A DNA stretch of 64,000 nt from NCBI RefSeq assembly GCF_007991455.1, contig NZ_BJYJ01000011.1:1-64000 (forward strand), given 5' to 3'. This document shows positions 51,422 to 60,257 of this stretch, one piece after another. The notes beneath the pieces were generated by a model. It had not been told where the DNA came from. It saw only the letters and a program-made list of their open reading frames with translations, and did no database searches. How positions within the stretch are numbered: the stretch's first letter is position 1; every line of letters starts with the position of its first letter. The stretch is from Chryseobacterium hagamense (GTDB lineage: Bacteria > Bacteroidota > Bacteroidia > Flavobacteriales > Weeksellaceae). The position numbers and the translations under genes are program-made.

Positions 51422-52627
51422 TTAAGAAACTCTCTCAATCAAAGCCATATAGAAACCGTCGTAGCCTTCGCTAGGCATCACTTTTTCATCTTTGATCATT
51501 CTGAAATTCGGGTTGTTTTTAATGAAATCTTCTACCTGGCCATTATTTTCAGAAGGTAAGATAGAACAGGTGGCATAGACCATTTTTCCTCCTACTTTAA
51601 GCATTTTGGAATAATCCTGGATAATCTGCTGCTGTTCCCCTTTAATCCGGTCAATAAAATCCTGGTCGATCTTCCACTTGCTGTCTGGGTTTCTCTTTAA
51701 AACGCCCAATCCGGAACACGGCGCATCGATCAGCAGGCGGTCTGCCTTGTCATGAAGCCTTTTGATGACTTTGTTATCGGTGATCATACGGGTTTCGATG
51801 TTATGGGCTCCGGCTCTTTTGGCGCGGCGTTTCAGTTCCGCCAGTTTCCATTCGAAAATGTCCAGGGCGATAATCTGTCCTTTATTTCCCATCAGGGCTG
51901 CCAGGTGAAGGGTTTTTCCGCCCGCTCCGGCACATGCGTCCACCACCCGCTGGCCTTCCTTTACATCCAGGAAATAAGCGATTTTCTGTGAAGAGGCATC
52001 CTGAACTTCAAACAGGCCTTCTTTGAACGCTGTGGTAAGGAAAACGTTCTTCTTTTCTTCCAGCTGCACGGCGTCAGGGTAATTTTTAACGGGATGGGAA
52101 ACAATATTTTCATCGGAAAGATCGGAAATCAGCTCTCTCGGAGTCGTTCGTAAAGAATTTGCTCTTAAAACGGTCGGTGCCTGCTCGTTCAGGGCCTTCA
52201 TTTCCTTTTCCCACTTCGGACCCAGTTCTTTTTCCAGGGTTTCCGCCAGCCACTCCGGAATAGAGTATTCGATGGCTTTGGTCGGAACGGTGCCTTTTTT
52301 AAGCTTGGTGAGGATATCGGCGATTTTAATACCGTCAAATTCCTCAAATTTTTTATAGTTGGTCTTACTCCAGAGCAGGTAAGCGATGATTAATTTATAA
52401 ATATTGTTCGGCTTTACGCCTTCTCCCATGTAATATTCCAGGCGTTTCTTCCAGCGGATGATGTTGTAGAAAATCTCGGAAACAACCGCTCGGTCCTGGC
52501 TTCCCCATTTTCTGTTTGCCTTCAGCAGCCTTTCGATTACTTTATCGGCATATTTATTTTTCTCGAAAAACGTTTCCTGCAATGCATCGTGGATTCCGAT
52601 GGCCAGGTTTCGGTGTATCAATTCCAT
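51422..52627 (-). CDS. RNA m5C methyltransferase, NOL1/NOP2/Sun (RsmB) family
   Basis: 401 residues from ATG 52627. The frame is open for 58 codons further upstream, but a -7 box lies inside that extension and the MELIHRNLAIGIHDAL start fits the family. An NusB-like N-terminal region precedes the methyltransferase domain: VVDACAGAGGKTLHLAALMG (SAM loop), RLLIDAPCSGLGVLKRNP (PCS motif) and KMVYATCSILPSENNGQVED (TCS motif with the catalytic Cys). Likely a 16S rRNA enzyme; the exact cytosine is not known. Confidence 0.9.
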   Translation of the reverse strand: MELIHRNLAIGIHDALQETFFEKNKYADKVIERLLKANRKWGSQDRAVVSEIFYNIIRWKKRLEYYMGEGVKPNNIYKLIIAYLLWSKTNYKKFEEFDGIKIADILTKLKKGTVPTKAIEYSIPEWLAETLEKELGPKWEKEMKALNEQAPTVLRANSLRTTPRELISDLSDENIVSHPVKNYPDAVQLEEKKNVFLTTAFKEGLFEVQDASSQKIAYFLDVKEGQRVVDACAGAGGKTLHLAALMGNKGQIIALDIFEWKLAELKRRAKRAGAHNIETRMITDNKVIKRLHDKADRLLIDAPCSGLGVLKRNPDSKWKIDQDFIDRIKGEQQQIIQDYSKMLKVGGKMVYATCSILPSENNGQVEDFIKNNPNFRMIKDEKVMPSEGYDGFYMALIERVS

Positions 52628-52655
52628 AAAATTGGGTTCTGCTATTTTGAATCTG

Positions 52656-52663
52656 CAAAAATA
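52656..52663 (-). promoter_or_regulatory. -7 box of the RNA methyltransferase gene (TATTTTTG)
   Basis: Exact TAnnTTTG match on the minus strand, 28 bp before ATG 52627. Confidence 0.5.
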
Positions 52664-52834
52664 CGAATTTAAGTTGACATTTTCAGAACCGGATTTTTGC
52701 CTTGGGTAAAGGGCGTTTGAAATTCTACGGTCCGGATACAAAAACTTTTCCTTAGCATAAATCACGGACAAAACAATAGCCCGGTAAGCGAAATATCTCA
52801 TACCATAAAGTTTTAACCGGAAACTTTAAAACTC

Positions 52835-52842
52835 TACCTTTG
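52835..52842 (+). promoter_or_regulatory. -7 box of the YjdM gene (TACCTTTG)
   Basis: Exact TAnnTTTG match 14 bp before ATG 52857. Confidence 0.6.
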
Positions 52843-52856
52843 CAAAAAAAAAGAAT

Positions 52857-53201
52857 ATGAGTGATACAATACTTTGTCCGAAATGCAGCTCCGAGTTTAC
52901 GTACCCGAGCGATAATATGATGGTGTGTTCCCAGTGTTTCTACGAATGGAACCCGGAAGAAACATCTGCTGAAACATCCGCTTCAGGTAAAATCCTGGAT
53001 TCGAACGGAAATGAGCTTCAGGACGGGGATTCTGTGGTGGTGGTAAAGGATCTTCCGGTAAAGGGCGCACCGAAGCCTGTAAAAGCCGGAACAAAAGTGA
53101 AAAATATCCGTTTACGGCCGGACAGCGATCATAACATCGACTGTAAGATTGACGGTTTCGGAGCCATGGCCCTGAAATCCGAATTTGTGAAAAAGGCATA
53201 A
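52857..53201 (+). CDS. PhnA/YjdM family zinc-ribbon protein
   Basis: 114 residues. N-terminal zinc ribbon (LCPKCSSEF and [10 protein letters not shown], four Cys) followed by an SH3-like barrel ([50 protein letters not shown]). These features match YjdM (formerly PhnA); despite the name, a role in phosphonate breakdown is doubtful, and there are no phosphonate genes here. Single-gene unit with its own -7 box. Confidence 0.92.
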   Translation: MSDTILCPKCSSEFTYPSDNMMVCSQCFYEWNPEETSAETSASGKILDSNGNELQDGDSVVVVKDLPVKGAPKPVKAGTKVKNIRLRPDSDHNIDCKIDGFGAMALKSEFVKKA

Positions 53202-53526
53202 AAAAAGGAAAGAATTGGACAGGGTAATCTTTCAGAAGACGCTATCGCAGGATCGCTGATATTTGTCTCAGGAGGCAGAAAGAGCATTAACCAAAAATTT
53301 CCTTATACGGTGTATATATACAAATGTAAGAAAAGTTTTTTCAAACCGTTCTTATATTTGTATTTTTTTTGCCGGTAAATTAATAGAAACGTGAGGGTTA
53401 GTCAGTTTTTTCAGGAGCTTTTTCCCGCTTTCTGTTGCAATCTTTTTTTTCAAAAAAGGATTTCCACGGCAATCGGGGCTAGAGGCAGCCGTTCCTTTCA
53501 GGCATCTTCAAAAAAAGAAATCTCTG
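53202..53526. other. Intergenic region with a structured element
   Basis: 325 bp with no credible gene. A -7-like TATATTTG lies at 53353-53360. At 53424-53482 nested hairpins are seen: CCCG/CGGG outside and AATCTTTTTT/AAAAAAGGATT inside. Its wording resembles an element I recall as repeated in Flavobacteriia; no second copy occurs here. Confidence 0.4.
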
Positions 53527-54462
53527 TCAGTCGAATGAAATACCGATTATCCCTTCCTCTTGATGATCCGTGTAGATCACCAGTTCTTTATTCCGCATTT
53601 TTATTTTGGTCCGGTAATGGCTTCCTGCAAACCGGCTTTCCAGGACTTCGGCTTCCGGGCCGGTTGCTGCAATGCGGATCTCATGAGGATAATAGGAAAG
53701 CCTGGGCAACCGGAATTCCGCCCTTTCCGTTTCGCTGAAAATATTCACTTCTCCGAAAAGTTTCGCAACATACGCATTGTTGGGCTTTTTGTAGGTATCT
53801 GCAGGGCTGCCGTCCTGGATCAGTTTCCCTTTCTCCAATACAATAATCCGGTCCAGCCACGGGATAATGTCCTGAAGCTCATGGGTGGAAATAAGCAGGG
53901 AGAGGTTGTTCTGTCTTACGTACCGGAATAACTTTTCCCGGAGCTCGGCTTTTCGCGGAAAATCCAGGTTGCTGAAAGGCTCATCAAGAATCAGGAGCTT
54001 CGGAAGCACGGAAAGGGCCCTTGCAATGGCCACCCGCTGCTGCTGGCCGCCGCTCAGGTATTTCGGCAGGACATCGGCAAAATCTTCCAGGCCAACGACT
54101 TCAAGAAGTTCCGCTACGGTTTCCTTCTTTTTCTTTAAATTAATATTGGAAATAAACTTTCCCACATTTTCAGCTACGGTAGCATAGGGCATCAGGTCGA
54201 AGTTCTGGGCTACGAATTTCATGCGCTCTTCCCCCGGAACCAGGTTTCCTTTAGGCCCCATCAGCTTTTCCCCGTCGAAAATGATCTCTCCGCTTTCCCA
54301 GTCCAGCAGTCCGTAGATCAGGCTCAGCAGGGTGGATTTCCCGCATCCGCTCTCTCCGGCCAGTGCAATGATTTTCCCTGCCTCCAGCGTAAGGCTCAGA
54401 TCCTGAAACAGCGATTTTTCTTTGGAATAGGAGAAGTTTAAATGGTTTATTTCTAATAGCAT
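53527..54462 (-). CDS. ABC transporter ATP-binding protein with C-terminal TOBE-like region
   Basis: 311 residues from ATG 54462. The ATPase domain (1-230) has Walker A GESGCGKST, Q-loop FVAQNFDLMPY, signature YLSGGQQQRVAIARAL, Walker B LLILDEPFSNLD and the switch His in STHELQD. A TOBE-like tail (about 240-311) follows, as in PotA/FbpC importers. No permease or binding-protein gene is nearby, so the transporter it serves is unknown. The frame is open 14 codons upstream, but MLLEINHLNFSY is the natural start. Confidence 0.88.
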   Translation of the reverse strand: MLLEINHLNFSYSKEKSLFQDLSLTLEAGKIIALAGESGCGKSTLLSLIYGLLDWESGEIIFDGEKLMGPKGNLVPGEERMKFVAQNFDLMPYATVAENVGKFISNINLKKKKETVAELLEVVGLEDFADVLPKYLSGGQQQRVAIARALSVLPKLLILDEPFSNLDFPRKAELREKLFRYVRQNNLSLLISTHELQDIIPWLDRIIVLEKGKLIQDGSPADTYKKPNNAYVAKLFGEVNIFSETERAEFRLPRLSYYPHEIRIAATGPEAEVLESRFAGSHYRTKIKMRNKELVIYTDHQEEGIIGISFD

Positions 54463-54547
54463 ATTACAAAAGTAAGGATTTGAAATGTTTCTAGGAAAGA
54501 ACAATTTTTTTTATTATTTTAGCGGAAGTAATAAAAATTTATAAATC

Positions 54548-55207
54548 ATGAAGAAAAAGCTGTTTTCGTTAGTCATTCCCGCATTTTTTGCCCTGGCTGC
54601 AGTGGTTTCCTGTAAAAAGGAAAAACCGCTTACCAGCGAGAGCAATGAAGTGGCAACAGCTAAAGAGGGAGCTCAGTATGTAGTGGATACCCTGAACAGC
54701 AGGGTAGAGTGGAAAGGTTATAAAATTTTGAAATCGGAAAGCACCAGCCACTTCGGAACCATTAAGTTTGAAAGCGGCGACGTTACTGTAAAAGACGGAA
54801 AACTGGAAAGCGGGAAATTTGTTGCCGATATGGCTTCCCTCACTTCCGAAGACCTGAAAGGCGATCCCGGAAATTTAAACAAGCTGAACGGGCACCTGAA
54901 AAGCAAAGATTTCTTTGATGTGGAAAAGTTCCCGACGGCTTCCTTTGAAATTACCAAAGTGGCCTCTTCTTCTGAAGGCGATTACAATACCCTTCTGGAC
55001 GGAAACCTGACGATCAAGGGAATTACCAAGCCGGTTCAGTTCAGGGCCAATGTTTCCGTGAAAAACGGAGTGGCCAGTATCGCTACCGAGCCGAAGGATG
55101 TGATGAGGGAAGAATTCGGCATCACCTTTAAGGCACCTGCTGCCAATGGCGTAATCAAAGATGAGGTAACGCTTCAGATCAACGTAAAAGCTTTGGAAAA
55201 GAAATAA
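54548..55207 (+). CDS. YceI family lipoprotein
   Basis: 219 residues with a lipobox AAVVSC (Cys22). The YceI lipocalin-like domain follows (about 50-218), with SRVEWKGYKILKSESTSHFG, HLKSKDFFDVEKFPTASFEI and GNLTIKGITKPVQF. YceI proteins bind isoprenoid-type lipids in the periplasm. Divergent from the ABC ATPase gene; terminator at 55239-55269. Confidence 0.93.
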   Translation: MKKKLFSLVIPAFFALAAVVSCKKEKPLTSESNEVATAKEGAQYVVDTLNSRVEWKGYKILKSESTSHFGTIKFESGDVTVKDGKLESGKFVADMASLTSEDLKGDPGNLNKLNGHLKSKDFFDVEKFPTASFEITKVASSSEGDYNTLLDGNLTIKGITKPVQFRANVSVKNGVASIATEPKDVMREEFGITFKAPAANGVIKDEVTLQINVKALEKK

Positions 55208-55238
55208 TTTTTTTATTTAAGTGAAATAAGTGATTGAA

Positions 55239-55269
55239 GTCTGCCTCCCGTAAAGAGGCAGATTTTTTT
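55239..55269 (+). terminator. Terminator of the YceI gene
   Basis: Arms CTGCCTC (55241-55247) and GAGGCAG (55255-55261), 7-base loop, then seven T. Confidence 0.88.
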
Positions 55270-55304
55270 AACATTTTTAAGAAACTTATTCGGCTGAAAA
55301 ACCG

Positions 55305-55312
55305 TATTTTTG
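55305..55312 (+). promoter_or_regulatory. -7 box of pheS (TATTTTTG)
   Basis: Exact TAnnTTTG match 25 bp before the start codon. Confidence 0.55.
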
Positions 55313-55337
55313 CAAAACATTTTGAAAGGGTAAAACA

Positions 55338-56348
55338 ATGATAGAAAAGATAGAAGATTTACTGGTTGAGGTAAATAGCTTCCATGCGACATCAAAGGAG
55401 GAGATCGAAAACTTCCGGATCAGATACAACGGTAAAAAAGGTATCTTGAATGATTTTTACGAAGCATTAAAAGAAGTTCCTAATGACCGGAAAAAGGATT
55501 TCGGACAGAAGATCAATACTTTGAAGCAGGCTGTTAACGTAAAATTGGAGGATTTGAAAAATGCTTCAGCATCTTCTGTCATCCTGGAAAAAGAAGACCT
55601 TACAAGACCGGCCTTTCCTCTGGAACTGGGTTCCAGACACCCGATCAACCTGGTGAAAAACAGAATCATCGAGATCTTTAAATCCATTGGTTTTGCCGTG
55701 GCAGACGGACCGGAAATTGAAGACGACTGGCACAATTTTACAGCACTGAACCTTCCGGAATACCATCCGGCCAGAGACATGCAGGATACCTTTTTCATCG
55801 AGCAGGACCCGGATATTTTATTAAGAACCCATACTTCCTCGGTACAGATCCGGTACATGGAAGAGCATCAGCCCCCGATCAGGATTTTATCCCCGGGAAG
55901 GGTATTCCGTAATGAAGCGGTGTCTTCACGTTCGCACTGTATCTTTCATCAGATCGAAGGTTTATACATCGATGAAAATGTGAGCTTTGCCGATCTGAAG
56001 CAGACTATCCAGTTCTTTACCACCGAACTTTTCGGGAAATCGAAAATCAGGTTGCGTCCTTCCTATTTCCCTTTTACGGAACCTAGTGCGGAAATCGACG
56101 TCTATTGGGGCCTGAATTCCGAAACGGATTACAGGATCACCAAAGGAACCGGCTGGCTGGAAATTATGGGCTGCGGAATGGTGGACCCTGCCGTACTTAA
56201 AAATGTAAATATCGATCCTGAGAAATATTCCGGCTATGCATTCGGAATGGGAATTGAAAGAATCGTGATGCTGCTTTACCAGATGAGCGACATCAGGATG
56301 TTCTTTGAAAACGACATCAGAACGCTCGAGCAGTTTAAAACTCTGTAA
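55338..56348 (+). CDS. pheS: Phenylalanine-tRNA ligase alpha subunit
   Basis: 336 residues, normal for PheS. N-terminal coiled coil (about 1-90), then the class II aminoacyl-tRNA synthetase core: HPINLVKNRIIEIFKSIGF, motif 2 GRVFRNEAVSSRSHCIFHQI, and motif 3 GFGMGIER in the variant AFGMGIERIVMLLYQM. The partner pheT is not in the window. Own promoter and terminator, so pheS and pheT are not in one operon here. Confidence 0.96.
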   Translation: MIEKIEDLLVEVNSFHATSKEEIENFRIRYNGKKGILNDFYEALKEVPNDRKKDFGQKINTLKQAVNVKLEDLKNASASSVILEKEDLTRPAFPLELGSRHPINLVKNRIIEIFKSIGFAVADGPEIEDDWHNFTALNLPEYHPARDMQDTFFIEQDPDILLRTHTSSVQIRYMEEHQPPIRILSPGRVFRNEAVSSRSHCIFHQIEGLYIDENVSFADLKQTIQFFTTELFGKSKIRLRPSYFPFTEPSAEIDVYWGLNSETDYRITKGTGWLEIMGCGMVDPAVLKNVNIDPEKYSGYAFGMGIERIVMLLYQMSDIRMFFENDIRTLEQFKTL

Positions 56349-56371
56349 TATTGCTCAGACTTCAGACATAC

Positions 56372-56410
56372 AAATCCTGTAAACATTTTTTTTACAGGAT
56401 TTTTTTTTAT
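56372..56410 (+). terminator. Terminator of pheS
   Basis: Arms AAATCCTGTA and TACAGGATTT with a T-rich loop, then eight or more T. Confidence 0.85.
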
Positions 56411-56432
56411 TTTTACTGAAAATCACACAAAA

Positions 56433-58166
56433 ATGTTCGAAAAATTATTTAGTTTCAGATCGAGGAAGATCATTCATTATTCACTTATTGTCTGTATTCT
56501 GCTGATACAGCTTCTTATTGCCGCTTTTTTCTACAATGAATTTGTTACCCGTAAACATCTGGTTTTCTTTGAAAAACAGCTCAAAGAAGTGGACGGGCTT
56601 TCCCACCTGACGGATAATTCCCGCAAAGAACTGCTGAACGCACAGAATTGTTTCCAGAATTACATTATTTATAAAGACAGGAAATACCTGAATGATTATT
56701 TTGCCTCACTGCATAAACTGGGAGAAGATCTGGAAAGCATCAACCGCTACCGCTCCCGGTATCCAAGACTGAAAAACAGTTTAAAGGTACAGAAAACCGA
56801 TTCGCTAGAGATTAAGAAACTGCGGTCTCTGATCGATTCCACATATGAATATTCGGCACAGTCCAGTGTAAGAGCCCAAAACGGTTTTCCCAGGCTGCAG
56901 AAGTACAGCGCAGATTACAACTTTGACCGGTTTAATATCGAAACAAAAACCTTTTCGGATACCGTAAAGAAAAAAGGCTTTTTCGGACGTTTGGGAGATG
57001 CCATTTCCGGAAAAGAAAATGTGCGGAAGGACAGCATCGTCGTTACGGTAAAGCAAGGGAAAGTCCCCGTTTCTGCGGAAATAAAAGCGGAAGTGGACAG
57101 CATCATGAATCAGGTAACGAATCATTATACCGGACAGATCAGGAAAATGGAAATTACGGTTAACGAGAAGCAGAACAATGACGAGAAATTCTACAGGATT
57201 TTCAGCAAGCTCCTGCTTTACAGCAACGGCCTGATGAATATTTACGAGGGTGCCATTAAAGGTTCCAAAGAGGATCTTCAGAAAGAGTACGACCAACAGA
57301 CTTCTGAGAGCAACAGGATCAGAACCCGGCTTGTTTTCGCAGCTATGTTCCTTATGTTCATGGTATCCGTCCTGATTATGTTCCTCACCCGCATTGCTTT
57401 TATTTATGAGAAACGCCTTAATGCGGCCAACAGGCAGATCAGGGAAAACCTGAATTTCAAAAACCGGATTTTGGGAATGCTGAGCCATGAGCTGAGATCG
57501 CCGCTGAAAATTATCGGGCTTTTCATCAGCAGGATCAATAAAAAGACGGACGACCGTCAGATCAAGGAATATCTTAAATCCATCAGCTTTACCAATGACA
57601 GCCTGCTGATGCAGGCCAGCCAGATCCTGGAGTATACCAAAAACCAGGCGGTAGAGAACAAGCTGCTTCCGGTGCCGTTTAATCTTAAACGTGAGATCGA
57701 CTCGATCCTGACTTCCATTGAGCCTTATATCGAAACAAGAAACAATGCCCTGATCATCCGTGAAAATATAAATCCTGACCTTGAAGTGTATTCCGACAAT
57801 AAAAAGATTAACCAGGTTTTTATGAATATTCTGGGCAATGCCAATAAATTCACGGAAAACGGCCGAATTACCGTTGAGGTACAGACGGAATCACTTAATG
57901 AAAATACAATTTCCATGGTGACGAAAATATCCGATACCGGTACCGGAATTTCAGAGAAAGATCTTAAAAAAATCTTTGAGCCTTATTATCAGGGGGTATT
58001 GTCGGAAGATGTGGAAAACCTTGGCGCAGGGCTCGGGCTGAGCCTCTGTAAGGAACTCATCGAACTGTATTCCGGGCACATCGCCGTCGAAAGTGAAGCG
58101 GGTAAAGGGACTATCGTTACTTTTACGGTTAATTTAAATCTTATCCATGAACAGAACAGATCATAA
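56433..58166 (+). CDS. Sensor histidine kinase
   Basis: 577 residues. A membrane helix (about 15-34) and another near 298-320 (RLVFAAMFLMFMVSVLIMFL) enclose a large helical periplasmic sensor of about 260 residues with no named fold that I recognise. HisKA follows, with phospho-acceptor His352 in MLSHELRSPLK, and a HATPase_c domain with INQVFMNILGNANKFTENGR, DTGTGISEKDLKKIFEPYYQ and GAGLGLSLCKELIELYSGHI. The response regulator gene overlaps its 3' end by 20 bp. The signal sensed is unknown. Confidence 0.92.
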   Translation: MFEKLFSFRSRKIIHYSLIVCILLIQLLIAAFFYNEFVTRKHLVFFEKQLKEVDGLSHLTDNSRKELLNAQNCFQNYIIYKDRKYLNDYFASLHKLGEDLESINRYRSRYPRLKNSLKVQKTDSLEIKKLRSLIDSTYEYSAQSSVRAQNGFPRLQKYSADYNFDRFNIETKTFSDTVKKKGFFGRLGDAISGKENVRKDSIVVTVKQGKVPVSAEIKAEVDSIMNQVTNHYTGQIRKMEITVNEKQNNDEKFYRIFSKLLLYSNGLMNIYEGAIKGSKEDLQKEYDQQTSESNRIRTRLVFAAMFLMFMVSVLIMFLTRIAFIYEKRLNAANRQIRENLNFKNRILGMLSHELRSPLKIIGLFISRINKKTDDRQIKEYLKSISFTNDSLLMQASQILEYTKNQAVENKLLPVPFNLKREIDSILTSIEPYIETRNNALIIRENINPDLEVYSDNKKINQVFMNILGNANKFTENGRITVEVQTESLNENTISMVTKISDTGTGISEKDLKKIFEPYYQGVLSEDVENLGAGLGLSLCKELIELYSGHIAVESEAGKGTIVTFTVNLNLIHEQNRS

Positions 58167-58791
58167 AGGAATCCGGTTTTTACTGGCAGACGACCACAGC
58201 CTGATCAGACAGGGGCTTGTTTTTGTTCTGGAAGATCTGGAATTTGAACATGAGGTATTCCATGCTTCCAATCTGCAGAAAACGATGGAACTCATCAATA
58301 CCCAGGCGATCGATATTGCCATCATCGACGCTCATTTTCCTGACGGCAACAGCCTTTCCATCATACCTGAAATAAAAAAGCTTCAACCACGAATCCGCAT
58401 TCTGATTTTTACGGGAATCGATGAAGAGGTGCATGCCCTTAAATTCATCAACGCAGGCGTGAATGGATTTCTCAGCAAGCTGAATGAGGAAGACGAAATA
58501 AAAGAAGCCATCCGGAAAATAATTGCCCATGGTGAATATATTTCTTCAAAAACTCAGGTTTTGCTGTTGAACTCAATTAAAAACCCAAATCTGGTGAATC
58601 CTTTTCTTTCCCTTACGGAACGGGAGTTTCAGATTGCAGGAATGTACAGGGAAGGGTTAGGGAATCTTGAGATTGCGAACAGGCTGGATATAAAACAGAA
58701 CACTGTAAGTACCCTTAAAAGAAGGATTTTCGATAAACTTAAAATAGATAATCTGGTGGAGCTTATTGAGCTGTATAAAAATCACTACTGA
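58147..58791 (+). CDS. LuxR/NarL-type response regulator
   Basis: 214 residues: receiver domain (about 9-130) with acidic pair in LLADDHS, phospho-acceptor Asp61 in IAIIDAHFPDG, and the Thr/Lys positions ILIFTGID and GFLSKLN; then a C-terminal LuxR helix-turn-helix (about 150-210, LTEREFQIAGMYREGLGNLE, NTVSTLKRRIFDKL). It is translated from within the kinase gene end, so they are a matched pair. HisKA kinases with NarL-type regulators are less usual than HisKA_3. Targets unknown. Confidence 0.92.
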   Translation: MNRTDHKGIRFLLADDHSLIRQGLVFVLEDLEFEHEVFHASNLQKTMELINTQAIDIAIIDAHFPDGNSLSIIPEIKKLQPRIRILIFTGIDEEVHALKFINAGVNGFLSKLNEEDEIKEAIRKIIAHGEYISSKTQVLLLNSIKNPNLVNPFLSLTEREFQIAGMYREGLGNLEIANRLDIKQNTVSTLKRRIFDKLKIDNLVELIELYKNHY

Positions 58792-58961
58792 GTATCATAT
58801 CTTTCTTTATTCACTCTGAAAAAGGACTCTGCGTTATGCAGTTTCCCGGTAACTTAATTTCCTTTCAGAAATAGGCTTTTCATGAAGTTTGTAGATAAAT
58901 ATCTACATTGACGGCGATATATATCTAAAGGATTGATAGCAATAATTTCCTCCGGGGATGG

Positions 58962-58969
58962 TATTTTTG
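58962..58969 (+). promoter_or_regulatory. -7 box of candidate small RNA (TATTTTTG)
   Basis: Exact TAnnTTTG match. The nearest -33-like TTG (58933-58935) is 26 bp away, slightly long. Confidence 0.4.
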
Positions 58970-58975
58970 TATAAC

Positions 58976-59183
58976 AATAATAAGCGATAATAACTGATAT
59001 TTAAGTGGTGCCCGGTTCCGTATACAAATGATGATCCTTAGAGAGGAACCGGATTTAAAAACACAAATGATTTTGTATCTGCTTAGCTGCAGATGCTCCT
59101 GAGGGTAATAGATGAAGGCGGTCAAAAAAACACATTTAATGAAAATCAAGCCTCCGGAATATTCCGGAGGCTTATTTTTTTTG
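58976..59183 (+). ncRNA. Candidate intergenic small RNA
   Basis: About 205 nt between the -7 box at 58962 and a strong terminator. It includes a perfect 8-bp pair CCGGTTCC (59012-59019) / GGAACCGG (59045-59052). The only open frame is 24 codons (59028-59102). Start and end are estimates. It could also be the 3' region of the response regulator mRNA. Confidence 0.35.
59148..59183 (+). terminator. Strong plus-strand terminator at 59.15 kb
   Basis: Perfect 13-bp arms AAGCCTCCGGAAT and ATTCCGGAGGCTT, then a T-run. About 360 bp after the response regulator. Confidence 0.9.
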
Positions 59184-59292
59184 AATTAATGACCCGGAAC
59201 AAATGTCATTAGGGGCATGGGTTGGATTAATAATTATTGTATCGGGGTTTTGCGTCAGGCGGCCAGGAAGCGCTGTTCCCATTAAGCATAAT

Positions 59293-59318
59293 AATACCTG
59301 CAGATTACCGCAGGTATT
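59293..59318 (-). terminator. Hairpin downstream of the DUF3108 gene
   Basis: Perfect arms AATACCTGC and GCAGGTATT with an 8-base loop, 15 bp after the stop. No strong T-run, so a weaker terminator. Confidence 0.55.
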
Positions 59319-59332
59319 CATTAAGCTGTTGC

Positions 59333-60103
59333 TTATTTTGTAAATTTTAAAGGGTATTTTACATTTTTAAAATCGTCGATACTGGCTTTAAGGGATCCTA
59401 CGGCAATATCTGCTTTCAAAAGAATCGGGACATGGTTCGCATCGTTGGAAACCCACATGGTTACGCCTTCTTTTTCCTTGAAGACCCTTCCGCTCTTTAC
59501 CGAAGGGATGATCTTCAGACAGTTGATGGTCCCGAATTTGGTATCCAGATTTTCCGTTCCCGTTACTTTAAGCTGGAAAGGAAACATTTCATCGTCAATC
59601 CAGACATTCATATTGATCACACTGCCTACTCTGAGCTCTGCAGGACTTTTACTGCGGAGGTAATAAAAACAGGAAAGCATATCCTGTACTCCTTTCACTG
59701 ACTTTATTACTTTGGATCCGTTGGCCGGGGTTTTCCTGTCGGTCAAAACCAGTGTATTGTTGCTGTGGTTGAAAACCGTTTCCAGGTGTTGCCTGTAGGT
59801 GCCTTCTTTTACGTTTCTTACGTAAAAGCTCGGAAGTTCCGTCTGCATATTGATATAACTTTCGTAGAAATCATCCACTTTGAAAAATGCCTTTACAGCA
59901 CCGGAAGTCTGCCCGGTCCCTCTCACATGAAGATGGGGAACCCCTCTGTAATTGGTTTTCTGTGCCGTAAGGTTAGCGTACCCCGCATTTAGAAATCCAT
60001 AATGGATTCTCAGGGTAATGGATTCGCCATCATTGATATCGGTAATCTGGCCGAATCCCGAAATAAATAAAAAAAGGAAAATACTATTAAAAAATTTCTT
60101 CAT
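59333..60103 (-). CDS. DUF3108 family exported protein
   Basis: 256 residues with a signal peptide (MKKFFNSIFLFLFISGFGQ). The mature part has a DUF3108 pattern: LRIHYGFLNAGYANLTAQ, then VDDFYESYINMQTELPSFYV, a MLSCFYYLRS segment and VGSVINMNVWIDDEMFPFQL. Predicted periplasmic beta-rich domain of unknown function; related proteins are found near lipoprotein and cell-envelope genes. Single gene unit, convergent with the candidate small RNA. Confidence 0.85.
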   Translation of the reverse strand: MKKFFNSIFLFLFISGFGQITDINDGESITLRIHYGFLNAGYANLTAQKTNYRGVPHLHVRGTGQTSGAVKAFFKVDDFYESYINMQTELPSFYVRNVKEGTYRQHLETVFNHSNNTLVLTDRKTPANGSKVIKSVKGVQDMLSCFYYLRSKSPAELRVGSVINMNVWIDDEMFPFQLKVTGTENLDTKFGTINCLKIIPSVKSGRVFKEKEGVTMWVSNDANHVPILLKADIAVGSLKASIDDFKNVKYPLKFTK

Positions 60104-60216
60104 AACTACAATTTTACAAAAAGGTTGCCAACATTTAGATTGAAAAAAAGGGCAAAGGTTTGATAAATCTCAGTTTTTTATTTAGACTGATTAAATAAGC
60201 TTCGCATTAAAATTAG

Positions 60217-60224
60217 TAAATTTG
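60217..60224 (+). promoter_or_regulatory. -7 box of the reductase gene (TAAATTTG)
   Basis: Exact TAnnTTTG match 33 bp before the start codon. Confidence 0.55.
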
Positions 60225-60257
60225 CAGTCACAAGTATAATTAATTTATCTTATAATT

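Larger units (their letters stand above)
58792..59332. other. Intergenic region holding a candidate small RNA
   Basis: 541 bp with no gene longer than 24 codons in the plus-strand transcript zone. It contains a -7 box, a long-range hairpin and a strong plus-strand terminator (see separate entries). Confidence 0.5.

Noticed and set aside
52857..53201. Phosphonate utilisation locus
   Set aside because: The YjdM/PhnA name is historical, and no phn genes are nearby.
53391..53738. Plus-strand frame of 115 codons
   Set aside because: More than half lies antisense to the ABC ATPase gene, and the rest is the hairpin element; no family resemblance.
58925..59149. Minus-strand frame of 74 codons
   Set aside because: Low-complexity translation of an AT-rich gap, antisense to the candidate small RNA; no -7 box or plausible start.
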